A stretch of DNA of 64,000 bases, taken from Paramecium octaurelia. Its lineage: Eukaryota > Ciliophora > Oligohymenophorea > Peniculida > Parameciidae. The notes under the pieces are model-generated. The model saw only the letters and a list, made by a program, of their open reading frames with translations, was not told where the DNA came from and made no database searches. Shown in pieces: positions 40,440 to 54,514 of this stretch. Position 1 is the first letter of the stretch; every line of letters begins with the position of its first letter. The position numbers and the translations under genes are program-made. The stretch lies in NCBI GenBank assembly GCA_905182995.1, contig CAJJDP010000097.1, forward strand, positions 341,598 through 405,597. Reading direction: 5' to 3'.

Positions 40440-40750
40440 TTCTTTATTGATGCTGAAGTTCTAATCTATGAAACAAAACCCACGTAATTTTTATGAATCT
40501 TCATTTGACTATATCCTCGAGCCTATCCGCAAATGCCCATTCTAAAATTTAATGAGATTTCTCCCTCCAATCTCAGTAATAAAATTTCAACAATCCAGTT
40601 GTTCCATTCTTTTCAACAATTTATCTGATTGCTTAAAAATTTAATAGATGGGGCAATCATCTTTTTATTTCTCTATTCTTTCTTAGTTAATAACCTCTCT
40701 TCCATCAACCCTTACTCTAACGCTCCTCCTATATTATTAGTCACTTAATG
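40440..40750 (-). pseudogene. Possible relic of a Gly-rich repeat gene
   Basis: On the complement, pieces such as EIGGRNLIKFQNGHLRIG and KNGTTGLLKFYY in different frames recall the IGGG/KxGxW repeats of a large Paramecium protein family. Frames change and TGA codons intervene. The match is by eye and weak. Confidence 0.2.
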
Positions 40751-41480
40751 AATAGATGGATATTGATATTGTTAGATGAAGTAGCTAAATTTTGAACCAA
40801 AATTGGATATCAATCTTCATTATGCAATATTATGCAATAAATAAATTTTACAATCTGTGATAATTCATCTGGTTAAATTAAATTAAATTAATTGTAGGTG
40901 ATTTACAATGAAATATTTTTTAATAATTCTCTAATTAGCTTGATGTTTCTTGATTAGTTTATTGAGTTTAAATAATCTTTTAGCTACAAATTATTCAACC
41001 ATAAGCTCTTAGGTTTTTATCTTCTAATCATAAGAAAAGACTCCTTTAATAAAAGCGTTGGCTACAACTTAATATTTTTTATACATTAATGAATTGATTT
41101 TTTGATATTATACAAAAATCAAATGATGATAAAAAATAAATCAAATAGTGATGAAAATGATATTCTAAATCGATAGCTAGTGCCTGAAAAATTTAAAAGG
41201 AGATGACATCTCCTTATTCATAATTACTTTTCGAAATACTTTTTGCCCATGGAAAACTAGTAAATTATAATCATGCTATGCTATTTATTGAGTTTAATTT
41301 TTTACACAAGTAAACAAGAAATAAAAATAATTTTAGACCGCTTTTTACTATGAGAGAGAAAATTAACTCCACTATTATACCGCTAACACTCTCACAAATA
41401 TTAATTAAAATTCCAAATAATTAGGAATATTCACAATATAAATTTGAGTAAGTAAATTTGATGGCTTTTGCCTGATAGCA

Positions 41481-41544
41481 ATCCAATAAGATAAACTGTA
41501 ATTATTTTATTCAAAAAAAAGAGATCATTTTAGTCTTATTGGAT
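41481..41544. repeat. Short inverted repeat
   Basis: ATCCAATAAGA at 41481-41491 is repeated in inverse orientation as TCTTATTGGAT at 41534-41544, with about 42 nt between. Similarity continues imperfectly outside the arms (GCTTTTGCC versus AGCTTTGGCA). It could form a hairpin in RNA; no gene is near. Confidence 0.4.
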
Positions 41545-42285
41545 AAGCTTTGGCAGTCGGGATTATTATATCACTATTAGGATTCTTCAAATTTAATTTA
41601 ATTGTAACAGCTTTTGATGCATCTCAATTAATATTGGCAATAAAATATTCTTGTTAAAAAAAAAAAGGTTTGAATAAAAAATTTTCAAGGAAAAAGAAAA
41701 TTAAATTAAATTTCAAAGAGAAAAGAAAGAAATAAATAAATACCGAACATTTCATGTTATTTTAGAGGGATTTTAAAAAAGGTCATATTTAAAGTTTTAA
41801 AAGAATATTTTCACGTAATAATATTTGGCGAGAGTTTATATGATTGGAATGGCTTAAGCTGATTTGGGATTCAAGATCTCCTAATTGAAATAATGGGAAC
41901 CTGAGTGTGATAGAAGTGCATGATTATCGAATATATATATGAAAAACTACAGATTGTAAAAATGAAAGCAAAAGTAAAATAATGATCAAAAAAGAGATCA
42001 AAAAAATTCATATTAGTATATAGATTTGACATATATAATGTAGATTACATACTTAAGGTACTTGAAAAGTTTTTAGGTAATTTTTATCTTTAAAAGCATA
42101 TTTTTAGTGTGAATAGGGGATGCTCTCTTTGAGAAGATATTTAAATTGACTCTAAAACAAATTTAAAAGTGTTGTAGACTATTTTATCAAAATAATTTTT
42201 TGCTTGAATAATTCAATGGATTTAATAAAACACAATTATAGAATTTGTAATATAAAAGCAAAAAAAATAATCATATCGATTTAAA

Positions 42286-45200
42286 ATGATATTTTAAAAT
42301 TTCTATAACCTATTATTTTTCCTATTTCTATTAATACGCAGTCAGGAACTCTCAAAAAAATGCGTTTGTGGACATGCTCGTAGTTAAACTTCATGTGAAA
42401 ACTCAGGTTTATGCATCTGGTAGAATGGGGTGTGTGTTTTAAACAATGCTAGAACATACATTGAAGAGAATTAAGAAGAGAAATTATGCAAGAATTTTGC
42501 AGAAGAAGATTGTAGAATATAAAAGTAATGTGGTTTTTATTTGGGTCAGTGTAATAACTTCATCGATTGTCTAGTATTCTAAAAAGATGAATGCTAACAA
42601 TCTTCCTATAGGTGTGTTTCTGATGGCACAAAGTGTGTAGAAATGTTGGAATGTAAGGACTACAAAACCGAGATAGGATGCTCTAATAAAAATTCAAATG
42701 GCGGATATTGTTTTTGGGTAAAAGAAATGAGGCAGAAGTGTAGAGAAGTTATTATATGTGAAGAGCTACCAATATATTTGACTAGACATGACATGTGTAA
42801 GTAAGGTCTAGATGGGTGTACGGTTAATGAGCAAGGATATGGATGTATTAAATAAAAGGACTTATGCACTTAATACTTCAAAGACTTTTAATGCTTTGAA
42901 AGTAAATAAAAAACCTAAAACTGCTTTTGGGATATAAAAAATGGCAAATGTGTTGAAAGAATATGCGAAAATCTACCTTTTACTTATGATTATGAATGTA
43001 AATCATATTTAAGTGATTGTACATCAAACGGGATTCATTGTATAGAAAGGAAGTAATGTAGTGATGCTCAGAATAAGTTTGGTTGTGTTACAGATGCCTA
43101 GGGAAACAAGTGTGAATATCATAAAAATTAATGTAAAATCAAAACCTGTGAAACTGCTTTGGATTCACTTAAAAATTATCAATAATGCTAAGATTATGAC
43201 AATTTGTTAGATTGCGTTACCTCTGAAAATGGAGGATGTAAATAAAGACCTTAAACATGTGGAGGTTATGTAAACGAAGTAGATTGTTATTCAATTAAAT
43301 AATAAGATTGTATATGGTAAAAAAATAAATGCGAAAAAAGAGAATGTAATCATGCTCCACTTTATTTTAGTTAAACTGATTGTAAGCAATATGGAAATTG
43401 TATAGGCAAAGTAGATGGTGGATGTTAATAGACACCAAACGTTTGTGAAGAGATTTTATTAGAATAATTTTGCGAATTTAATTATAATAGCGAACGTTGT
43501 ATTTGGCTTCAAGGGAAATGTACATTACTAGAATGTAATAAATTGAAATTGCCAACTTTCAAAAATCATATAATGTGTTAAGAGGCAAGTTCAAGTTGCA
43601 CATTTAATCTTGATAATTTTGGTTGTAAAGATTATATATGCGAAAATATTTAAGAAATTGAGTTTTGCTAGATTGATTCAAAAGGGAAAGTTTGCTAAAT
43701 TAATTAAGGATGTATAGACAAAAAATGTCTTACTGCTCCACCAAATTATGAGAGCAATTAATAATGTGAAGAGTGGTTACCATTTTGCACAGTTAATGTA
43801 TAAGAATTATCAAATTCTAAACTATTGATAGGATGTGTTGATAAAAATAATTAATGCGAATTGGCTTAAGAAGAACAATGCTATTCTACATTTTAGGGAA
43901 TTAAGTGTAAATGGGATAAAGTAGGTAACTTGTGTATTTATTCAATTTGCACCGATGCAGATCCTAACATATATTTAACAAATGTAGATTGTAACTCATA
44001 TAAAGTGTTGGAGGGTACTTGTATTATAGGAACTCCTGGCTTTGGATGCTAACTATGGCCGAATGCTTGTGACGATTTGATAAGTTAATAATAGTGCGAA
44101 GTAAATCTTTAAGATGGAACCAAATGTTTTTGGACTGGTAGTTTATGTAAATTATTAGAATGTTCAGATGCTTCTCCACTTAATTATACAAATAATTTTG
44201 AATGTAATTCTTGGCTTGATTATTGTATCTTTAATCATATATTGGGAGGCTGCATGATCAGACCTAGTTATGTTGATTGTACTTCCTCTCCAAATGATAT
44301 TATGTATGATACGCACTTTGAATGTTAAGCATGGAATCCTAAATGCACTGTGAGCTCATCTTTTAATTCAGAAGGCTGTGAATTGAAAAAGGCATAATGT
44401 TCAGACTATATCAGGTAAAGAAATTGCAAAACGAATTTGGCTGGTTAACAATGTTTTTGGAATGATTTTGACCAAAAATGTCTGGATTAGAGTGGTGATG
44501 ACGATTGTAGCGCCAGAATATATGGAGATTTATCACATGAAAATTGCGAAAATTTTCTAAAAAAGTGTACAGTAGGAAATATTACTAGATCTTGTACAAA
44601 TCTTTTAGATAATTGTGATTATTTATTAGAATAACAATGTGTAATCACAAGATATAGATAACCTTGCAAATGGGATGCAAAAAATCACATTTGCAAAAAT
44701 GTTCTATGTAGTGATAATATGACTGCTCAAACTGAAGTTGAATGTTTATAATTTAAATTCTATAGATAGTGTCAATTAAAGATTCATTCTTCCGGATAGT
44801 TTGGACCTGGATGTGAGGATAGACCATATTTTTGTCATACAATTACGGATCCTTTAATATGCAAATTAACACTAACAATAGAAAATCATAGATGCTATTA
44901 TTTTAATTTTAGGTGTTAATATTTAGATTATAGATTGTGTGAAGTTATCTAAGATAGTAAAAGCAATGAGGATTGTTAGTTATACAATACCTTATGCGTA
45001 CTTTAATCAAGTGGATAAGGATGCTACTCTATTTTGAATTGTTCAGATTTATCTAATAATGTTTGTAAAAGTGCTATAATGAAATTTAATAATAAGTGCA
45101 ACTATTATGGCGGTTGTTACCTAAATCAATATTGCAACTATTAATCAATTGGTAATTGTGAAGGCAGAAAAGCAGGATTAGGGTAAAGATGTCATATTTT

Positions 45201-48200
45201 ATGCGAAGACTCTAATTGCGATCCATTTTGTGTGATGCAAAAAAAAGATTATCAACCACAATTTCAATCATTTTAATCATTTTAAGAAAGGAGCAAATAA
45301 TGTTAGGATTATTCATCAAATTACAGATATGTTACTAGTTGTTAATGCTGTCAAAGTATGAATGATTGCAGCCAACAATAAGGTGGATAATAATTATGTG
45401 ATTCATCAATTGCAATTTCAAGTTCAATTTCAATATGTGGATATGATTATTAGACAAATACTTGTTAGAATAGAATATGCGAGCATATAAGTTACATTAA
45501 TTATCCTGTTATTACAGATTAAATTTGTTTTGATTGGAAATATGATTGTGTTCTTAGTGTTTCTGGTTGTATAGGTTTTACAGGAAATTGCTCATTAATT
45601 AAATTAATTTATCAATGCTATTCATTAAATTGCTATTGGTAAAGTAGTAAATGTGTAAATCATATTGATTGCCAAATTAATACAACCGCTGTTACAAATC
45701 GCGAATGCTTATTAGTAAACCCTGACTACTGCAGATTGAATTACACAAAAGGCTTCGGATGCGCTCATTATAGTTGTTATCATATCAAGGAAGAAACAAT
45801 ATGTAATTCATCAAATCTTTACGATGGATAAAATTGTAAATGGATAAATGGCTCTTGTTAATTTCGTTCTTGCTCAGATAATTTACAATAATCTGAGTGT
45901 GAGAGTAGTTATTAAAGTTATTTCTAAGAACTCACCAAATGTTTTTGGTGTTAGGATGGTTTAATATGCTCTATTAATAAATATTGCAATCAAAGTAGTA
46001 TGATTTCACCAAATTCGCATCAAGATTGCAACAATTTAAATTAACTGTTAACAATTCAATTTATATCAAGTGTAATTTGCATAATAAAAAAATCATCATG
46101 TTCTAGCTACACTTACAAGGATGCTTGTGTTAGCACGATAGATGGGGTCGATTGTTAATGGAGTTCTGGTATTTGTGAAAATAAATGCGAAGCAGTAATA
46201 TCTTCTTCTAACAAAGAATGTTATGATTGGAATTCTAATTGTATGTATAGTAATTAATAATGCAAACCCTTAGATTGCTTGCTTTTAACAGTAATGGTAG
46301 ATTGTAATATTTATTCTTCAAAGTGTTTTTGGGAGGGCTCTACCTGCAAAACCATTAGTGATTGTAGTAATTATTCTACAAGTACTGTATGTTCAAATAA
46401 TAATAATTCAGAAGGTATTCCATGCTTCTGGAATAGTACATAATGCATAGAAAAAACATGTTAAAATATACCTACTACACCATCTTCTTTCCTAGACTGC
46501 AATAATTGGAATACAAATTGTTAGTTTAATGCGAATGATAATACATGTGTAGAAGACTGTACTTCAGCTGATAATTCACATATCACACATGATTAATGTG
46601 AATCTTATTATGTTAACAAAAGCTGCACCGTCAAGCTTGATCTTATTTAATGTGTAAACCTTCCTATTTCATGTGGATTAGCAAAAGAAACATAATGTTA
46701 TTTAGATAGAGATGGTAACTAATGCTACTACTCAAAATCAACACAATTGTGCTTAAACTTAACATGTTCAAATTTGGACACAGATTTTACAAGTCACGAA
46801 AAATGTAACTAAAAATTTAAATAGTGTACAGTAAATACGACATTGAATGGATGCTAATAGTTGAATGATTGCAATAGTTATTCAATCCAAGAATAATGTT
46901 ATCTTGATCAAAATAATTTTGAATGTTAATGGATTAAGAGTAAAAATATATGTAAAATAAAGGAATGTTCATCGGCCTAAATCAATCAATATACAGCATT
47001 TAGTTGCCGTTAGTATTTTAATGATTCCTGCACTGTAAACAAAAATTTAGATGGATGCGAAATTGGCTAATCCTTTTGTATGAGCTATAATTATCAACAG
47101 TGCATCAGTGATGGATAAATTAACTTAAAAGGAGTAGAGTGTTTCTGGAATGAGGAGAGAAATATCTGTTAAGAACGAATATGCACAAATGGACCTTCTA
47201 ATGCCACATCTCATTCTGAATGTATACTTTTCCTTTCAACTTGTCAAAAAGGAGGTTGCCGTGAAAAAGGGTGTTTTGATTATTATTATGCAATAGATTC
47301 AGCTTGTGCGTCTATATTTGAAGACAAGAGATGCGTAACAAATGGATTTCGATGTGTTTTAAGAAAGGACTGCCAAGATGTTACTATTATCGATGGATGT
47401 ACATTTGACATTAATTTAAATCCTTGTATTTGGATTGATGAAAAGTGTTAAGCTAAAACTTGCTAGACTGCAGAAGTCACACTTCTTAAATATGAGGAAT
47501 GCAATTCATATTTGCCATATTGCACGGTTAATTAGGATGGAGGATGCACTGATAAGCAGAGTTGTTAGGATTATGAAATTAAAGAAGCTTGCTATGCAGA
47601 TAGTGAGAATTTTCAATGTATTTGGGATATCAATTTAAATAAGTGCTTCTCCTATTAATGTATTGATTACTGTGGTAATGGCATAGTTACAAATCAGGAT
47701 GAATAATGTGATGATGGTAATTACTTACCATATGATGGTTGTTATAAATGTCAATTTCAATGTCCATAAGGATGCAATATTTGTAATGGCAGATAGTGTT
47801 AAGAATGTAATAAGAATGGATGGTAATTAGTTGAAGGTGTTTGTTCATCAAAATGTGGTGATGGTGTTGCAGTTGGAAATGAATAATGCGATGATGGAAA
47901 TAATATTGAATTTGATGGTTGCTATTAGTGTTCTTACTAATGTAGCGAAATGTGTGTAGATTGTTTTCAAGGGCAATGTATATTATGTAAAGATGGGTTT
48001 GTTGAAGACGGACCAAAATGTAAAAATATATGTGGAGATGGGTATTTAGTATAGCAATATGAATAATGTGATGATGGAAACCATTAAAATAATGATGGAT
48101 GCACTAATACTTGTAAAGTTGAAAATAATTGGAAATGCTCAACAGATCATAATTTTAGTTTTTGCTCTTATGCCATTCTGCCTAAAATTATATTGACCAA

Positions 48201-49764
48201 GCTGTCTAAAACGGATACAACTTATCAAGAGTTTAAATTATCATTTTCTGAACCTGTGTGTCTTAATGAAAAAGGCATTAGTGAAGAACAATTTCTGCAG
48301 TTGATTTTTGTTCAAATACAAAATGTTAAAGATAACGACTATGATATAGAAATCAAATCAATGATCTCAATCAGCACTTAATTGTCAGATGTAGCTTATA
48401 AAATATTAATAAATTTTAATACCAATGTTTAAAATCCTGTTTTATAAGTCAAAATTAATAGTGAAAACATAGTAAATAACTAAGGGAACACCTTATTCTC
48501 AAAGGAGGCAAAATTAGAATTTAGGTCTTCTTACAAGATGTCAGCTTATCAATTGTCCCTTATGTCTAAGACTTCCATGCTGAGTAAGATTGTATTGTAT
48601 TTCATCATAATTATAAGTGGAATTTCTTTTTTATGTGGGAATTTAGAGATTTTATGGAATCTACTTGATTTGCTGTAATAATTATCATATATGAAATTTC
48701 ACAATATTGTCTTCCCCTAAAATTTAGAAAGTTATTTTGAGATCTTTACTATTGGGTCTTTTACTCCAATTATTGATAAATTATAAATAGATCAGAATTT
48801 ACAAGACAAATTTAATTTCTAAATTCCTAATATATAGGCTAAATGGAAATTTTAATATTATGAAATTAATTGTTACTTTTTGTAAAACCTCTAAACGCTT
48901 TTAGTTATGTTAATGATGGGATCCCTCTATTATATAATTTCCTATTTATTTTAAAAATTTCTTGTTTTCAGCAATTATCAAAATTGGCCAACAGTTTATC
49001 AGAAAGATTATTTTTTCAAAGTAGCTAAATTTACTTTTTTCATTTAGAAGATTGCAAGAAAATATTATTAGTATTTTATTTACTCTGGACTAATCAGAAT
49101 TTTTACCTCTAACTTTTATGAGTTGACATATTCATCAATTTTATAATTAGTAAATTTTAATACTAAGACTACTTTAAACACTGCTATCTATTTTCTAGCT
49201 CTTATTACAATGATATGTAATATTTTCCTATTAGGCATTTTCTCTTGTTATCTTAGCAAAAAGAACGCAGTTCCTATGAATTTATCCGTTTTGGTAGAGG
49301 GGATTAAGTCCTAAACTAATTAAGGAGCTAAATAATATTTTACAATTTTGTTGATAAAAAAAACTTTATTCATTGTTAATTTAGTCGCAATGTAGGGTCT
49401 AATGGGGGTTTAAAGCCTCATTACAGCTTGTTTATCCGGAGTATTCTCTTGTTATTTCTATATAATTAAACCTTTTAAGAACAATTTTGAAAATATCAAA
49501 ATAATAATTACAGAGATGTTGATTGTCCTGAATCTTTTAATCTTTTCCTTATATGAAATTCTCAAATAAAATCAAGACAAAGAGTAGGCTGAACGTTTAG
49601 GTTGGATTAATATATGCGGTTTCACATTGATACTTCTAACAACCTTATCGATTGATATATACCAATAATTTTTATAATATAAGGAACTTGTGATAAGTAA
49701 GGTTAGTATTTGCTTAAGGATCTCCCGTATGAAAACATAATAATCAAGAATACTTTTTTTTTGA
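42286..49764 (+). CDS. Giant Cys-rich surface/receptor-like membrane protein with DUF4215 repeats
   Basis: A single intronless frame of 2492 residues begins at ATG 42286 with a signal peptide (MIFQNFYNLLFFLFLLIRS) and ends at TGA 49762. Residues about 25-1790 are Cys-rich repeats with spacings such as CNSWLDYCIF, CQKGGC and CFWNDFDQKC, resembling the periodic Cys pattern of Paramecium surface antigens. Three DUF4215-type repeats (about 1796-1960) each contain EQCDDGN followed by DGC. About 110 residues without Cys lead to roughly six membrane helices (about 2090-2480), for example YFIIIISGISFLCG and LFIVNLVAMQGLMG. Immobilisation antigens are GPI-anchored, so this is not a classical one. A receptor or adhesion role is inference. 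Over 100 in-frame TAA/TAG codons read as Gln. Confidence 0.9.
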
Positions 49765-51066
49765 TTTATAAATACAAAAATTATGGATATATTTTTTTTC
49801 ATGATTATATTCTTCTTTAAGCAGAAGTTAACTCCTGAGACTATTTATTATTTTGAGCGATATTAGTTTTCCAAGCATTTTTCGATATGAAGCTTACATA
49901 TTGTAATCTCTAGATTTAACATTTGTAGAAAGGTAAAGGAAATATTAATCAATATATTCAACAAATTTGTAGACGGTTAGGTCACATACATATTGACCTT
50001 TTTTCAGAATTAACTGTTCGTATGATAGTACAAGTAGAGCAACCTTTTTTTCTAATGGCTACAAGGGATACAACCTTAAGGCAATTTTGATATTTATGAA
50101 TTGCCATCGAGACAGAGGAGAGCCATACTATTCCTATATAAGGTGAAGTTACTAATTACTTTCAAAAAGTCAATAAGATCTTGAAAGGTTTATGCGAAAA
50201 TATCAGGTATAATTTACCTAAAAACATGCAATTAACGACAAAATTAATAGTCATTGAAGAACTCATTCAAAAATATTTAAAAATTCATTAATAGCTTTAA
50301 AAAAGAATGTCATTTGTGCTTCAGGTTTAAGACTCGTGATTAAGCCTAAATATTATTAGCAAAATTTTGGATTACACCACGCACGATACATTTGATGATT
50401 CCCATTGTAATATTATTATATAGCTATATTCTCAGAAGAATGATCTTATTGAATTCCCTAAATTGTTCCAAAGGTATTAAGTCTCTCTATTAACTGGAAA
50501 AAAAGACTAATTCAGGTTAGACAAATTACTTAAATTCTAATTACATTTTTAATACAAAGTTAAACAAAATTTTAAATTTATTACATTGAAAACCAAGAGA
50601 TAAGTAAAGTTGAAGGATAGAATACAAACATTTTTAATTATTTTCCCAACTTAAAGATATCTCCTTTTTGGTTTTCGCAAAGGGTAGAATAATAACAATT
50701 AGCCTAGGTTAATGGAGGAGTAACAATAATAAAGTAATTCTAAAAAGATAATAACTAATCCTAAGTTTAGATATTTAGAACCTAGGACAAGTCTGGGCAT
50801 GCAATTTAGTTTGATAAATTTATATTGTAAAGAAAATTGTAATCAGGTTCGAAAAGCATAATTATGAAAGGGAGTACTTCCTTTTACTGAAAGCGGAATT
50901 AATAGCTTCATTTTATAAACTACTTATATAAATAATAAGTTGTTGATGAGTTATGGATTCATTAAAGCTGAATAGAAAAGGGAGATTAATACTAAGGAAA
51001 CATAAATAAAGAATCAAAAGAAGAAAAATAGGATAACTTAAAATTTTTAATATTATGGGATTATTT
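49765..51066 (+). pseudogene. Broken downstream frame, probably a decaying gene
   Basis: Directly after the giant gene its own frame stays mostly open to about 50020. A neighbouring frame then continues to 51066, broken by only a few TGA codons. The protein it would make is ordinary: TNYFQKVNKILKGLCENI, TTKLIVIEELIQKYLKIH, NDLIEFPKLFQRYQVSLL. Two TGAs lie three codons apart near 50090 and another near 50335. No start codon was found. I do not recognise the family; the helical style recalls the cytosolic parts of ciliate PAS-type membrane proteins, but that is a guess. A gene with missed introns is the alternative. Confidence 0.4.
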
Positions 51067-54000
51067 GAAAAAAGTAATCATAATGATGATCTTAGATAAC
51101 AACTTTCTCACACAAGTTATAAACTATCTAGTGCTAATAAACGAATCTTGGTGGACAGAAGTACCTAATTACGTTGATGATGAGGAATTTGCTTCAATTA
51201 TATTAATTATATTGTACAATATTACTCATTATATTGATTAAGTTTAGCTTGAATAACTTAAAGCGGTATGATTATGAATATTTCATGAGAAGGAATGAAG
51301 AAATTTTATTCTGGCAATCTGATTATCTTTACTTTTTCTTTCTTTATAATTCTTTGATCTTCTCTATTAATTTTATCAATGAGATTGGAAGATCTTAATA
51401 GTAATGACTGTTCCAAATAAAATATATTTTGAGGATTTATTATTAAGACAAATGTTCGCTACCTCATTAAAAAGAGAATATTTGAGAATGTTAAAACTTA
51501 ATTAATCTTATTACAAATAATATTTAATTGACGAGTATTAAAGATTAGGAACCATTTTTTTTACCAAATATTTAGGGATAGACTTAGCAAAGTGACTTTA
51601 TCAAAATAGATTATTTAAGATCTTGACTATCTTGGTTAGTACAAATGTGGAGATTATAAAACTTTTCAAATAACAAATAAGGTAAACGATATTCTGAAAA
51701 CACATTAATTTGTCTGCCTATTTGCCTCATTCATGCACATAAGTATAATGTCTTATATCTTTGAGGCTTGCAAATCTTATTTACCACTGAATACTCAGCC
51801 ATCTAGAAGATTACTGTTATAACATAACACAATTTGCAGTAGTAGACTTATCAACACATTTTGCAACGAATCATCTGGTGTGCATATTTTTTATTTAGTC
51901 AAAAATAAAATAATCAATTTGTGGTTATGTAGATCGTTAGTTCCTAGCATTAAAAGATTAGAAAACTAAGAAGCATTATTTTAGCTTGCATTAACCCGAA
52001 GTACTGAATCATACTATTTTTTAAAAAGACTAAAAACTACCGTTTGTGTAATATGAGCTAATGGCTTGATCAATATTTTATACATCCTGTTAATGATGAG
52101 TTGGAGAAGGGAAATATTTATCAGTCTTGATGAATCTTGATTGCTTTGAGCATTTTAATTGTACTAGTTATTTCTAGCCTCATGCACAAATTTTCAAAGC
52201 ATTCTTAGCAAGCAGTGTAAACACAGGCACATCCTTATTGAATTTAAGAGAAGCCAGATCAATGAATTAGAGACAATATGTATCAAAACTACATGGCTAC
52301 CAGAATATTATGTGAAAAACCAATTTATAAATGAGAACTGTTGCTTATGCATTATATTATTTTACTGAATGAGACTTTTCAACTAGTTCCCTAATTGTTC
52401 AACCTTATATTTTAATTCGAACACTGTTGTTCTCGTTCGTAATTTCTACCAGAATAGTATCTAGCAATAATATTTCCTTGTTTTTAAATACTTCTGAATA
52501 TTTTAATGATGCCCTAAATCGTAATGCTTGTATTAATAAAGGCGGACCTTACATTTATGATTATTAAGAATTGCAACATGATCCTTTATTCAACTGCAAA
52601 TTTGAATTGAGTGTATTGTGTGAATGGAAGGAATTGTTATAATAGATATTGCACCTCTCCATATTTGTATCAGCCTTCTTTTCTGTCATTAATAATCAAT
52701 AGGTCTTTGCAAGTGTAAATGATTTCCAACTACCTATTATAAATTATTTGCAAACTAGCAATGTTGATGAAGTCCATGCATATCTACCAGTCCAAATACA
52801 TCATTGTATTTAGCACTTTCAATAGTGTACAGTCCTTTAATACTTTAAATGGTAAATGGCTACTATTATTTTCCAACTTCTTCCACAAAATATGATAATT
52901 GTTAGAATTGTGTTTAGACTTATTCTATTTGTTTCTGTACTTTCATACTTGAATTAATGAATATTGCTCATCAAGTCAGAATGCCCCATAATACATGTTT
53001 AGCTTGCATCTTAAGTTGCAGACTTAGAAGCTAAACTGTCTTGTGATGTCTAATTGGAATGACAAAACAGTATTATAATACTTAACTCTTTTCAGTTCAG
53101 TATTTTAAAATATTTGTAAATTTTGGACAGCCTCAAATTTACTATAACTACAGCCACATATTATAGATTTTTCGCTGGATATCATATTAATAATAGAGAT
53201 TAAACCTTTAAGTTTGCTCTAGGTTTGAATGTTCCAACTATTTGTTCATGCTATTACTTACTTTGATCATTTTGAATTCATCTTTATCACCTCTACTGGA
53301 ACACTTTTAAAAATTGTGAACTTATTTTTAATCATAGTTTGTGTTCCATGTTGTCAATTATGTATGCTACCTTCAAATCAGCGAACTAATCTGATGCTTG
53401 TGTATTATCTATTTTGAGGCATACACTGCTATCAACATTGAACACCAACTTTATCACATTCTTGAATTGAGAGTCTTGATTATTTGGCCTTTATTTTTTT
53501 TTGCATAGTTTTTGTAAATCCTAGGCCTGTTTCCTTTTGTTTAATGCAAGAATCTCGAACTAGAAAACAAGGATTACTGATCCAACAGCACTTATTTTTG
53601 TGTTGGTGTACTCTTTAAGAAAGTGTTCCAACAATTTTCTAATTTATACATTACATGCTGTTAGCTTTTCTGTAGCTTCTTTATTTAACCTGTAGCAAAC
53701 TACAGTCATTATCCTCATGCTTTATATAGAATTGAGGATCTGACTCTATTTAGATCATATCTTTTTTGGCTTTTCCTTCTAAATATTTTGATTAGCCAAA
53801 ATTCATCTTACCCGCTTGATAAAAGCAAACATTTGTTCAAGTTATATTGACCTTCTGCCTTACAATAGTTCAAAATAATGTAATTCGTGCAAGTCTTTTA
53901 AATTTATTCAACTGCTCCAATATATGTTTGGTTTTAACCCTGACTTTGAAGCTATGTATGTCATAGACTTCACACCGGTTACTCAGACAAGTTGTGCACT

Positions 54001-54486
54001 TTTTCTTAGTATGAAATTTGCAACACTTGTCTAATCCAATCAATATCGTATTCAATCTGAAAGAGGCTCTGATTAAATAAACTTACATGTCATTTTTCGA
54101 TTACCGCAAAGCTCAAATTTTACAGTCTTGATTTAATGACAACTTCAAGCTTAATCTAAAAATAGCAGACATTTTATAACGCCTTCTGTTATGGAAGGCA
54201 TTGTTGTTAATAAGCATCATTCCTTTACTTGTGTTGTTACAGATATAGGACATCTTTTATTTTTCAGAGTAGAACTCAAGCTTGCCCAATCTCAAGATGA
54301 GCTAGATCATGCACACTCTATATATCTGCAAATTGCAATACAAATTGTAGTGAAAGCTAAAATGTTAGGCTGAAAAAAGGAGAATTTAAGCATGGCTCCC
54401 TCAAGCATGTGTAATTCTGGAAATTCTTCTTGAAAGGAGATCAATATACATAGTATAACTGATGACTAGACTGGAGAAGACTCTTT

Positions 54487-54514
54487 ATCAACTTGTGATC
54501 CATCCTGTTGAAGC
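54487..54514 (+). repeat. Dispersed repeat copy A inside the Cys-rich relic
   Basis: ATCAACTTGTGATCCATCCT followed by GTTGAAGCA closely matches copy B at 60554, about 6 kb away, and more loosely the stretch at 56680-56702. In translation all three give T-C-[DE]-P-x-C. Confidence 0.45.

Larger units (their letters stand above)
38038..42285. other. 4.2-kb gene-poor A+T-rich region with worn coding traces
   Basis: No intact gene is visible. The sequence is much more A+T-rich than the genes to the left. Three places look like former coding sequence and are listed separately or here. On the minus strand at about 38215-38510 two open pieces (LQKEQIKVEIGQ; FDKFLNPNRKEQL) lack a start. The + strand at 38940-39930 forms the second. 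The third is the minus strand at about 40440-40750. The rest (39930-40440, 40750-42285) shows nothing I can support beyond a short inverted repeat. Confidence 0.5.

Noticed and set aside
47687-48016. Minus-strand His/Tyr-rich frame of 109 codons
   Set aside because: It is the shadow of the DUF4215 repeats: GAT GAT GGT read backwards gives His and Ile.
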